Source: Branchiostoma floridae (Eukaryota > Chordata > Leptocardii > Amphioxiformes > Branchiostomatidae). Taken from it: a DNA stretch of 64,000 nt. Below, piece after piece: positions 1-11,303 of the stretch. The notes under the pieces were generated by a model, which searched no databases, was not told the origin of the DNA, and saw only the letters and a list, made by a program, of their open reading frames with translations. Both the position numbers and the translations under genes were made by a program. Numbering within the stretch: position 1 is the first letter of the stretch; each line of letters starts with the position of its first letter. The stretch covers positions 13,467,605 to 13,531,604 of the forward strand of contig NC_049979.1 of the NCBI RefSeq assembly GCF_000003815.2. The letters are read 5' to 3'.

Positions 1-514
1 TTATGACAAACTGTACTAGGGATTATGAGTTTGATATGGGAAGACTAGTTCACATTTTGTGTCAATGCCTCATTGTTCTTTTCTATAGTATTGCTCTCAT
101 TTCCATCATACAGAAATATGGAATAGATACTAACAAAATGACTGCTCACACATAGAAAGTAAGTAAGCAGCAAATGCATACAATGAATAATCACCAAGTG
201 GTATAGCATACTTCACTCACTAGGCAGGACAGTGTTTACATCTTTCTTTCAATATCTATTATCCAACCATACACCACGAGTGAAAGAGAAGCTTGGTTGA
301 CAGTTTCTAGAATGCTATGCAGTTCTTGAATCTGGTAAGGTCAACAATTGTTGGCTGAATGATAAAAAAAGTCACTAGTAGTACTACCTATACAATCATT
401 ATACTTTGTATGATTGATACGTTTGAAGACTCTGGGTGTGTGATTCAATGTACCACAATATTGCTGATATGCTAGTTAGTGATATCCAATGATATATTTT
501 TTTCTCTGCTTTAG
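1..514. other. non-coding stretch at left edge
   Basis: AT-rich sequence with no convincing exon, RNA gene or repeat. It directly precedes the exon-like segment at 515-589, so it may be intron of a gene that begins left of the window. Confidence 0.4.
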
Positions 515-589
515 AACACACAAGTCAAAAAGAATGACAACATATTTGCCCTGGGCGTAACCACCTTTCTATTTGTTACGGTGATTCAG
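515..589 (+). CDS. orphan exon-like segment, possibly from an SLCO/OATP transporter
   Basis: A 75-nt segment has a good acceptor (pyrimidine-rich tract then CTTTAG) before it and a donor (CAG|GTATGA) after it. Only one of three frames is open. That frame gives 25 residues with a V-x5-IFALG core followed by hydrophobic residues. The pattern recalls the FALG segment that precedes a late membrane helix in organic-anion transporters (SLCO). That family reading is from memory and weak. I could not find the expected next exon (a PGPI-type segment) in the following 3 kb, nor earlier exons to the left. It could be the tail of a gene outside the window, a decayed exon, or chance. Confidence 0.25.
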
Positions 590-3500
590 GTATGAAAGAT
601 GGAGTGAGTCAAACTCTGTGTGACTGCAATCCTACTACACTGTAATTTTATGAGTTCTACAAAGGAGGTTTGTTGGTGGTCAGGAAAGGTTATCAATATT
701 AACATTTTACAATCAGCATCAAAGAACCCAACACACTAATTGAGAAAGCGGGTGCCAGCTTTAGCAAAGCCCCATTGCACCACTAGCAAATGTAAAAGAG
801 TCATACACATGTTAAGTTACTCATATACTACGTCCTCAGTCCAATCACCTGTCGAGCGTAGAGTGGAATCATTTCATGAATATTCATGAGGCTGACAACA
901 GAGATGACATGATACTCTCCTGGGAGATTACCAGATGCAAACCTTTGTACTCGCATGAAATATTAACAGTTCAACATTTCCAAAATGCCTGTTTTTGTTC
1001 CCTGCACTTTGTTTACTTCCACATAAAACAATCTAGAATCTAAACTACAGCACAGGTCAGGGTTTTATCAGATGCAATGCCTTGAAGACAAGTTGACTAA
1101 AATCTGACTGAATGTTTAATACTAAAATTTCAAAGCTTGCATTGTTCAATTTGTTGACAATTTTTTCCTGTATGACTATGATCAGGCAAATCAATTTGTA
1201 GCTGAAGGACAGCAAAATTATGTTACTGTCAAACAACACCTGAACCTTATATAATTAACATCAATATTGACATAACGTTAAAAACAAGTGTGATACAATT
1301 GTTACACAAGGTGTGGTTTGCTGATATGGTGGTATTAAATATTTCATAACTTGTCCCTGAAGACCTTTGCCCGTATCTAAAACACACTGGACTGTGGACA
1401 GGTGACTCACCTGTTTGTTTACAAATTATCAGTGTTGTACAAACGCTTAAAATGTTTAAAATTCGAGCTCTTAAACGTATTTACAAGAAGACTTCAGCTA
1501 AATTGTCAAAGATACCTTGGTGTAAATCAAGTAAAAGTCTAATATGTATGGTCCCGTTTTAACAAGGATTTGATTTTCAACAGACAACCATGCACAGACT
1601 GACCAAGGACTGACAGAGTAACGTTTGACAACGCCAAAACCTTGAGTTATTCAACCGTGAGGGCAGTTTTGCCTAAATCACAGCTGTAGAGAGACTGTCC
1701 CTCATTAGTTAAAGAGTTTAAAATTTGACATTTAACTGAAGCCTGGAAATCACTGAGGGGTGGAATCACTGAAAGCCCACAAGGTCTACAACAACAACGA
1801 ACCCAGCAGCAAAGTTTAGGTGGGAGGGGGGAATTTCTGCCACCGGGCCCGCAAGGCATGTTTCTACCGACGCTATCCCCTGAGTTACGTACCTTTTCAT
1901 GGTCTCAAAAGGCAAGAAACATGCGCCAGTGCCCTAGGATGTGGACACAAGGGCTTCAGACGCCAGGTCCTGTACAGAGAAGGCGCTACAGCTCTGCGGA
2001 GTAACTTGTTGGCCGTACACGGTGCTGAGGTGTTGGCGGCGGAGTTTTCAAGCTGCGGGATTTCAAGCTGAGGACGCCGTACCGCATCAACACGCAAGTA
2101 AGCACTTTAAAGTGCGCGTTTATCCGAAAAAAATGTTACATAAAACAAGTGAAACTTGTAACACATTCACACATACTTATCTTAAATCATAAATGACATT
2201 TACTAATTATAAGGTGTGATTAAAGCAGGTGAATGTTTTTATTCTTTACGTATAGATGCACATCAGGCTTAGCGAGCTTGGCGGTCCTAGCGACCAGGTG
2301 GGAGACACGCCCAACAACAGAATTGATCATCAGTTTTCGGGTAGTATTTGCATCGACCGAACCCAATAAATTGTACCTAACAGAGTGTCAACGTACAAAG
2401 CAAATCACGGAGCTGTGATAATTGTTCAAGTCAAACTTAATACAGAAAAGTAAAGTTTGATACGCATGAATTGATTATAGCTATACATTTGTACTCATAT
2501 ACGGTCAGCAGGCCATTGTCTAGAATTAAGTGAGTTCAAAGAAAATAAAGTGGACATTGGTCGATCCAATGGCCTGTCCTTTCTTTTGAGAGCTAAACTA
2601 ATTGGCGATAATTTGTCTTGGATGAACTAACCCACATAGATTTACATCCTCAAAATGTATGAAATTACATTAGTTCATGAGATACTAGTATTCGAAGAGC
2701 TTATTGTCATTTTCATCTTTGGTGTAGTATTTGATTGCTATTAAGTTAATCAAACTGAAGAAAGATTTCTGAATAGATTCACAATAGAGGGGTCCCGATG
2801 ATGATATCGCACACTCAACATTCGATACAGACTATTCAGCAAGCAGTATTTCGATGAACTTGAGTACAAGGAGAAACGTGACCTCAAACTCCTTTAACTG
2901 ACCTGTTGACATCTCTTATCGCTGCGGGCTGTGTCCTTTAGGGTAGTGGAAGTAATTTTTTCAATAATTTCAACAGGAAGTCAAAAATTAAATTAGAATT
3001 TAAAAAAAAAACAGAATCATATTTAGGAAGCTTGAAGAAGCCATGATCACCGACGTTAAAAGAAGTGCCACCGTAAAGTTTTTTTCAGCCCTGTTTTTGA
3101 TACTGAATCAGATTATTTAGACTCATTACATTTACGTAAGAAGCCATTTGAGATATAAACCCTATATTTCTCAAATTGATGTGAAGGAGACGTTATATGA
3201 CTGGCCGAAAGACGAGATGACTAGGTCACAGGTGACCGTGCTTGTCAATAGAGACGTCCTCCTGCCCCACAAAGCGAAACTGGTGCCCTAGTGACCATGG
3301 ACACGTCAGCCCTGCCAGTGACGTTGTGCTACTGCCAGTCTGCTACATTCCCGCGATGCCGGGACATCGGATCGCCTTTCGAACGGAGAGATGGTTCGGC
3401 CCACATCCCATAATTGGCAAGCCTTGCGCTCAGAATAGTTTCCCACCGCTCTCCGGGCGGACACCAGCATACTTGCCCTCTAAAATCAGTGGACATCGAG

Positions 3501-3743
3501 TCGTGGACTTCGGGCAAAGGCAGCTATTACCATCCAAGAAATCATCTTAAAGTTTGTGAGAAAAAAACTGTTCTCTGTCAGGTGAGGTGGTCGTCCTCAA
3601 CAACCGAGGGATCTGCTACTCAGGACTAGGGTCGTGCGTCCGTGAGGATCCGACGTGCAGGCAGAGGACGCCATACAAGTGACAGGCATTCCTCCTCCCA
3701 CCCTCCGATATTTTGGGCTGTGCACAATTTGTAACCGGCAAAC
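590..3743. other. non-coding stretch, upstream region of the acidic KDEL-protein gene
   Basis: Short ORFs here (for example 1820-2071 and 3242-3550) have no recognisable domains, and I treat them as chance. A donor-like CGCAA|GTAAGC at about 2096 and locally higher GC at 1820-2100 could mark a non-coding first exon for the downstream gene. This is unproven. Confidence 0.4.
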
Positions 3744-6695
3744 ATGAAGCTCAGATTAAGGCACTTGTTGCTGCTTCTCCTAGGATTCCTCCTAGTTGTA
3801 CCTGACGGTATGGGTGTAAGAGCTCAGGATGACGACGATGATGATGACGACGATGATGATGATATTGATAACGATGATGACGACGACGACGACGATGATG
3901 AAGATGGTGATGAAGATGATGATGATGATGATGAAGATGATGATGATGGTATAGAAGACGACGAAGACGACGAAGATGATGATGATGACGATGATGATGA
4001 AGATGATGATGCTGACGCTGATGATGACGACGACGACGATGATGATGATGACGATGATGATGATGACGACGATGATGATGATGATGATGATGACGATGAT
4101 GAAGAGGACCACGAGAAAAACTCCCTTTGTAATTACATCTGCGATAGCTGCGACGTAAGCTCTTTATTTGTGTTTTCTTAGTCATCCTCATTGTTGACTT
4201 CTGGATTAAAACTTAAAACTGTCGGGCTTTCATTTTTAGATGGACTTCACCAAAGTGCAGGTTTTCTTTGTATGAAAGTTGCTAATTCACAGCCATTTCT
4301 TTTTATTTCATCAAAAGCTCAGTTTGTAGTACACCAAGTACTCAAGTGCTGAGATATAATTGTAATCATTTCCTGCTACGTGATGGGTTTATTAATGTAC
4401 ATCATTTGCAGTGTCTAGAAACCCAAGCTTAAGTTTTGCCAGATAACCTTTTGGGCACATCGTAGCAAATTAATATATTTCTGTATTATAGATATGTTGA
4501 CAAGACTGTCACCAATATGACAAGACTATTGTCATATCTTTAAATTTATTCGTACGGTCTATTTCAGTGTGTAGAGGCTGTTAAAACGCCAAACATATGA
4601 AGAGGGCCCCAATAACGATTGTGTGGCTCTCATGATGTGGCTTTAGATCTATGAAGCCCTAGGTTACTGCCCTACTTCTTGAACGCTTGGCAGCCAGAGT
4701 AGAGACCACACCCCGTGTCAGTTGGGCAGCTCTTGTTTCCAAATATCATATGATAAGTCAGGAATTATTCTTTATTTACTACAGCAAATGAACGACATTT
4801 CCCTTACCATACAGGCCGATACATTGAAAGCCCTTATTTTGAGTCGTCTCGCAAAGAATGCCGAAAGTCTAGTTGACCAGTAAATACTATCTTTTATATC
4901 CATACTTTGGACCGTGACTGCCGAGGTTCTATATTTGACTATGAAAGTGATACCCAGACACTCGTGGTGACTTTAACTTTAGCTGAGAGGCATGCCGAAA
5001 TATCTACTCATCGTAAATGAAATGAAATGAAAGTTTGGTACGATAATGTACGAAAGTACGATAATGAAAATCAGTAAATCCAACTTGGTTGATTTGGCCA
5101 AAGATTACAGTGATCAACGAGGTTAACTTTTTAACCTCCTTGCAGTGATTCAATATTAGCTACAGATCTGCTTTTTTGTGTTTATATTTCATGCTAGTTC
5201 GTTCAGTGGATAGCAATATGAATCAAGACATTTAATGATTGTTGTTTTGAAATCCTTTCAGTTCTGTGAATTCTGCGATAGATGTCCCTGCCGAATCAAT
5301 GACGAAGAAGAGTACTGCGACAAGTGCAAGGTATGCTGTCTTCATTTGAAGTAGCGTCCAGTAAATTTGTTGAAAATTATCTTGATCAATTATCAGTGCG
5401 TATTTTATACTACAGTTTCCGTGCCATGGCAAATACAGATTTCCTGTGACGGCTGCCGTGTTGAATCTGTTCTGCTCGACGCTGATCTCATGAAATGATA
5501 CACCAAACAGCTGCAGGAGGGGCGTGATGGAAACAGGCGTGAAATTATTCTCGAGTTGACCCGGCTGTCCGCTAAGTAGGCCAGACAGCTACAGGGGGAC
5601 TGTCATGTCAATACAAGCATGACATGTGTGCCAGGGCTGGGTATTTATAGCTCCATAAAGGGCATGTATCGCGCCCATATATCTGTCGGAAGAACGCCCG
5701 TCTGCATTTTCAATTCATAGAAATACTGAGCTAGCTTCCGAGGAACATGTATTGTCTAAATCTTGGCGATAAAAATCAGTTTTAGAAAGACTGATGTACT
5801 GGTTTAGATGTTGTCACCCGCCATTACAGGACTATTAGTATTGGGTACATGCCGGCTGTCGTACTCCTTGGGGGGAAGTTATGGTAAATTTCGACATTCG
5901 ACATACCACTATGTTCAACTAAGCAAGAGACTCGTGAGCGTAGATGAGGCCCGTATCTACAAACGGAATTCTTCGATATTCCATTTTTTTGTAAAAAAAA
6001 AATTGGATGGTGATCCATCAGTAACGGCTTAAGCACGACTTAAGCGCTGATGCCGCGTGTTGTGCCAAATCAAACAATGCGTGCAAGTTGTCAATTTGTG
6101 ACGTTAGTACAACTTGGACAGTATATGTATACATGATAGTTATTGCCTCAAAAGAAGTGTTATTATTTTTCAGTGCATCAGATATGACGCCTTCTTCGAG
6201 AATACGGGTCCCCTTCATTTCCCTTGACATAACGTGTGCTATTTTGATCCGTTACAGTTCTGCAGATTCTGTGGCGTCTGTGAAACCTTCTGTGAGAGTT
6301 ACGGGTGCACGCCTGGGTCATTCCTGGACAAGTTCACATCGACTGTCTTCGAGTAAGTTTCGATTTCTAGTCCACAAATCAGAACGATAAACTGCTGCCA
6401 CCTAGAACTGTGAGTTGTGAACATCTAATGGCAGTAGGTTATACCCTGCGACAGCGTATAAAGCCTCAGATGGTTCATATACATTGATAGTTATCTCAAC
6501 ATGTTGTTACAACGTTAACATTTGGATCATGAGGCCAAATGACATAAAGGGAGCCATGTTAATATCTTCAACTCCAAAGCATCATTAGTTAACTGTACAT
6601 ATTTTTCTTACAGAAAAATCGATAAACACGTCATCGACCTTGATGACGACGACGATGACGACGACGATGATGATGACGATAAAGATGAGCTATAG
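3744..6695 (+). CDS. Asp-rich, Cys-rich ER-luminal protein with KDEL (aspolin/HRC-like)
   Basis: Four exons join in frame: 3744-4154, 5262-5330, 6258-6352 and 6614-6695, giving 218 residues. Residues 1-28 are a signal peptide (basic start, Leu-rich core, ending near VRAQ). Residues 29 to about 125 are almost only Asp, with some Glu and a few I, N, G, A. Three cysteine clusters follow (CNYICDSC; FCEFCDRCPC; FCRFCGVCETFC), then CTPGSFLDKF, a second short Asp run and a terminal KDEL before TAG. KDEL retains soluble proteins in the ER, so a luminal Ca2+-buffering role is likely. The acid region followed by CxxC clusters and a PGS-LD-F segment recalls the C-terminal part of vertebrate sarcoplasmic-reticulum HRC and fish aspolin. 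That homology is from memory. Asp codons mix GAT and GAC. Junctions all obey GT-AG and phases match (0, 0, 2). Confidence 0.82.
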
Positions 6696-7463
6696 AAGAG
6701 TCTTCACATCCTGACTTTAGAGTTTTATTTCAAACAAACACCATGAACCCTGGTCAATGTGATATTACAGGAACAAGTATTGGGAACATCTTAATGTCAA
6801 GACATGTCTTCTATCTGAAGACTCAAATGACTTATTGGGAGTTGGTAGAGTCTAATTCTATAAGCCAGCATATTTAAGGGGAACCCATTCGTTGAAGACA
6901 GCTTTCGAATATTTGCAAAATATACGGAATTTCACCAATCATAAACTTCTGCCACGAGCAATTGCCCTCTTTGTGAAAATGGAAAACAATCTAGCATTCA
7001 TGGCAATTTCAACGTCTACCAGGAAGACTTCAGGATGTAAACATTTTGAACAGAGTTCAAGTCAGAATCTTCCTGAAAAGTTTGCAAGTTTTAGTACCCA
7101 AGTGGCTAAATACGACATCAAAGTATACTTGCATTGTGAGCTGAATCTGAAGGCTGTTGATTACTCCCCTTTGCTTGAATTTCCACCACAGGAAAACGTG
7201 CTTGATGTGAATCTCAGGGCGACTTATAACGTTAGAATGCCAGCAGTATTGTAAGTCACCTATAGCAAGGCTGCATGTAAGAAAAGAAGTCAGTATAGGT
7301 ACACGGATTTGACAGTGTTGGTAGAAGGCATGCTGTAGAGCAGTTTGATACTGGACCAGATTCTAAAAGAAATCGAAGCACTGACTTTCCTGTGAAACAT
7401 GCTTCTTGAGGCAGTATTTCTGTACATTTTGGTGCTACCTGTGGACTGTTTATTTTCTGTGTG

Positions 7464-7469
7464 AATAAA
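7464..7469 (+). promoter_or_regulatory. candidate poly(A) signal of the acidic KDEL-protein gene
   Basis: AATAAA about 770 bp after the TAG stop, followed by a T-rich and TGTG-like stretch. A second AATAAA at about 8065 is an alternative. Confidence 0.4.
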
Positions 7470-8340
7470 TGGCACTTTTTACAACTTAAGTGCACTTTGT
7501 ACTTATTATCAACCTTGTAATTTCCAGGAAGTGTGTTAGCCTGAGAAATATCGTGGGATTTGGAAAGAGCTATTTGTATTGTAGGCACATTGGTTATTAG
7601 AGCATGGTAGCAGTATTTTTAGGTGATGTAAAATCATAGGGCATCCCCATCCTGTAGGTATTGTCAAAACAGCTGTTGGTCACCTTGCAGTCTGGAGCTA
7701 GTTATCTACTAGCAGAGGTTAGACTAGTACCTAGACATACATGGAAACAGGTTTTAAAGAAATTGTTATTCCTGGTAAAGAAGGTATCAAACAACTAAGC
7801 CCTCATAATAAATACCATAGTTACCTCATGGAGGTTTGTGCCTTAAGGACTTTTCACATTTTCATTTGGAGTATTTGAGAGCTTTATCTAATTCTAGACA
7901 TAAGAAGAAATCACCATGTTTTGTTAACTCCTTGTTGGAAAATGCAGCCCAACTGACCAGTTGTGTTGATAATATAGCAATGTTAGTGTGAGAGATACAG
8001 ACTGAGATGACCATTAGATATAAAATGAATGTTTTTACTAAGTACTATCAACAGCTATCTTGAAAAAATAAAGAGGCATCACGAAATATTGTAAATCTGT
8101 ACAACTTTATTGGACATTGCACCACATTTTTGTATACATGTACATAAAATGAAAGTATGAGTTCAGCTCTGTATAATGATTAAGTATGGGTATTGCAAAA
8201 AAAAAATAATAAGAAAAAGAAATACTGTTAGCAATTGTTTCCCATATCAAAATGTTCTGACCAAGCAGTATGCTGTGGATTACATCACTGAAACATGTAG
8301 CAGATACATGAGTAACACGACCAGAACATTGTTAATGCTT

Positions 8341-8440
8341 NNNNNNNNNNNNNNNNNNNNNNNNNNNNNNNNNNNNNNNNNNNNNNNNNNNNNNNNNNNN
8401 NNNNNNNNNNNNNNNNNNNNNNNNNNNNNNNNNNNNNNNN
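8341..8440. other. assembly gap (100 N)
   Basis: Run of N; 100 is a round number and may be a placeholder size. Confidence 0.95.
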
Positions 8441-10135
8441 AAATATGCAGGTATTTTTTACATTCCTACACTTGTCTGTCCTTATCCAACATAGGGAGAA
8501 ATACTTGTAGTATGTAGCCTAAAAGGAAATCTAGAGTGAGATGAAAATACTCAACTATAGTCAAGCCAACTGGATAAGGGGTGGGTAGGATTTCATTGCT
8601 GCCACCCTTTGATATGTTATAGTACTGCAGCATTCTTCACAATAAGATAAGAACACATTCCTCAGTTAGAAGTACCTGAATCAGTGCATAGAAAAGGTTC
8701 TGAAATACAGCATATTTGGCACCAATGGTAAGTTTAGTACTGTACACTACCATTATCAATGCTGACTTTAGCTGTCTCAAAATGCCAGACCTGAGTCTAG
8801 GAAGACAAGTTACATGGCACAATGTGAGTTGACAAGCTACACCATACCAGTATAAAGGCTCCCTAAGATCAGCCCAATCATAGCTGTCATTGCTTCTGTG
8901 AAAAGGCAGGAATTATATTGCATAAGTTTGTGGCCTAACCTGCAACAACAGTCAGACATCACTTCTCTTCACATGTTCTAAATCTTGACCTCTGCCATGG
9001 GAATTATTTTGACTGTTCTTTGGTTCTTGGGTTACATCAAATAGAGAACTCACACCCAAATCCAAGGAGGTTATCTTAACCTCTTTGCCAATACATATAC
9101 ATGTTGTATGAATGACTCAGATATGGCACTTACGACATACACATAGTTGAAGGATGAGTATAAAGTGAAACACAAAATCACAGATATGATGAAAGGACAT
9201 AGAGCCATGAAAATCTATTGGTGTCTTCAATTACACAAAAAAGCGCAGCTTTAAAGTTTAAAAGAAACAGTATGTTCATTCTTGATCTTGTGATAGGACT
9301 TTACAAATGTCATAGCCATGTACAACATTCATTTACACGATGTATTTACAAAGCTGATACAGATAAAAATGTACAATGTGTTAAATGTAGGAAGCATTTA
9401 TGATTAATGGTTAAAAAAGACAGCAATACTTAAAAACAAGTTAAAATGTACCTTCTAGGTAATGAACTGGTTAAAATATATGGTCCTAAGTATAGGCTAT
9501 TTCCTATGATAAAACTACAAAATAAAAGCCCTTGGCAACCTCGCATGAAATTATCACATCTACCACTTGGTAGAACCAACACATGATCATGCATTTTCAG
9601 TCATTTGCTTCCTTTCATTCTAAAATAACTTTTTTCCATCTCAAACTTTCCAATTCTTTAAACCTTAACCTGAATCCTTCATTGCCACGAAGCAATCATT
9701 TCAATCTTGTCATTTAGATTTCAGATTGAATAACAAATGAAACAGATGCTGGGTGACACATTGCGTTCTAGACTACGTCTCATCCTCTGCAGTAACTGAT
9801 GACTCAATTGTTTTGCTCGCTAACCACGTGGCTCACAATCAAAAAGATTGAGCCAGCAGTTACTGTGGAGGATGGCACCCAGACTAATTTCTTTCTCCCA
9901 ATCACTCAAAACTTTCCTCTTTCATTTCTCCAAGATGATAACCTGGGTACCACCACTGTTGGGTTTTGTCTGCTCTCTCTCAATGCTGGGATGGGAGCAG
10001 ACAAAAGCTACCATGGATAGAATCAAGGCTAACAAATTGTGGCATCTTTCTCAAAAGCTGCCTATGACTTTCCCACTCTTTAACAGATCCTCCATTCATT
10101 AACCTCTCACATTCAAAATGCAGAAATACCTTCCA

Positions 10136-10338
10136 NNNNNNNNNNNNNNNNNNNNNNNNNNNNNNNNNNNNNNNNNNNNNNNNNNNNNNNNNNNNNNNNN
10201 NNNNNNNNNNNNNNNNNNNNNNNNNNNNNNNNNNNNNNNNNNNNNNNNNNNNNNNNNNNNNNNNNNNNNNNNNNNNNNNNNNNNNNNNNNNNNNNNNNNN
10301 NNNNNNNNNNNNNNNNNNNNNNNNNNNNNNNNNNNNNN
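10136..10338. other. assembly gap (203 N)
   Basis: Run of N in the region 3' of the phosphatase gene. All ORFs that cross it are artefacts. Confidence 0.95.
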
Positions 10339-10502
10339 GTGTTCGCCCTGCTCAGGGACAATATTTGGCCATTTTGCTTTGGTATACAAATGTACAGGTC
10401 TCACGTTTTCTTACTACTAGTACTAGGTACATTACTTCCTCAGGCTGTGTATAGTAACAGGTTATTCCTGGATCAGGCACAGTCAACAACTTACTTGAAG
10501 CA

Positions 10503-10583
10503 TAGCCTGGTATCCAGCCGTAATTATAGCTCCCGAGAGGAGAGAAGAGACTCGGGAGCTATAATTACGGCTGGATACCAGGC
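10503..10583. mobile_element. foldback MITE with 11-bp target-site duplication
   Basis: An 81-bp element is nearly a perfect palindrome. Arms 10504-10537 and 10551-10584 are exact 34-nt reverse complements (beginning AGCCTGGTATCCAGCCG) around a 13-nt purine loop. The 11-mer TACTTGAAGCA flanks it on both sides (10492-10502 and 10584-10594), as expected of a target-site duplication. It has no coding capacity. An unmutated duplication and perfect arms point to a recent insertion. A 10-11-bp duplication is longer than the 8 bp of hAT elements, so the superfamily is open; MULE-like is possible. Confidence 0.8.
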
Positions 10584-10594
10584 TACTTGAAGCA

Positions 10595-11303
10595 GTCTCC
10601 TCTTTCTGAACACTGTAAAGGTATACTGTGTCATTATGGACCTGCCAATAGGTACTTCTGTCTTCCTATTGGTTACATAACTAAATGCTAGCAATTTTCT
10701 TGCTAACAGAACTTAATTATGATACAACTTAATGCCTTCAAGGGGCAGAAGAAGGCGAGCTGACATTGCTGTCTCTGAGAATTTGTAGCAGGGCCATTGA
10801 TGGTACCGGTATGACTTGATCTCCTATGAATGTTACATGTAAAAGACAGTGATGGTATGCTCTGTTGGTATGATGTCTGCTTGTATGAACATGTATCACC
10901 AAACCAGTTGTCTGTGTCAGAACCAGTGACACCCTGAACTTGGCACTGCCTGCAGGGGTCACTTCCCACTGCCCATATCCAGTTCTGTGTTCAACAAATA
11001 GCAGTCTTTCTAGGTCATAATTTACCAAGTACATTTGATAATTATCATCATATCTAACATTTGAATTGTAAGAAAATCTTACATCTAGCAGTTTCTGGTT
11101 TGTCATGCTGTGCTTGTTGTTGATATAAGAGACAAATATGACTGATGAACGACCAATGTCAACCACTGTTCACATCTTGCAGACAGCCATGTCACACAAG
11201 TACGTTGTACAATATATTCCAAGGACCACATCAAAAATGTGTGTCACAGAACCCAGACTTTTCACCACCAGGGGAAACGTCCTACCAAAGACAGGGAGTC
11301 TGC
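10595..11303 (-). other. presumed 3' UTR of the PTPN14/21 gene
   Basis: Sequence directly after the phosphatase stop codon on the minus strand. The 142-codon minus-strand ORF at 10738-11166 has no family resemblance and lies downstream of the in-frame stop. I saw no clear AATAAA on the minus strand in this interval. Confidence 0.4.

Larger units (their letters stand above)
6696..10491. other. 3' UTR / intergenic stretch between two convergent genes
   Basis: Holds the 3' UTR of the acidic KDEL-protein gene and probably the distal 3' UTR of the phosphatase gene on the minus strand. The 120-codon ORF at 6892-7254 has no recognisable features and lies within the presumed 3' UTR. Two N gaps interrupt the stretch (8341-8440 and 10136-10338). 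A short hairpin around GAGGTTA...TAACCTC sits at about 9066-9090, and a related one lies at about 5119-5138. Confidence 0.4.

Noticed and set aside
1820-2192. Overlapping plus and minus ORFs of 60-83 codons in a GC-richer patch
   Set aside because: Open in several frames at once, without domain; at best a non-coding leader exon.
3751-4191. Minus-strand ORFs rich in His/Arg or Ile/Val opposite the Asp tract
   Set aside because: They are the reverse complement of GAY codons; the plus frame has signal peptide, spliced Cys exons and KDEL.
6892-7254. 120-codon plus-strand ORF
   Set aside because: Lies in the presumed 3' UTR of the KDEL-protein gene, no recognised family and average codon content.
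10738-11166. 142-codon minus-strand ORF after the phosphatase stop
   Set aside because: Follows the in-frame stop at 11304-11306 and has no PTP or other motif; treated as 3' UTR.
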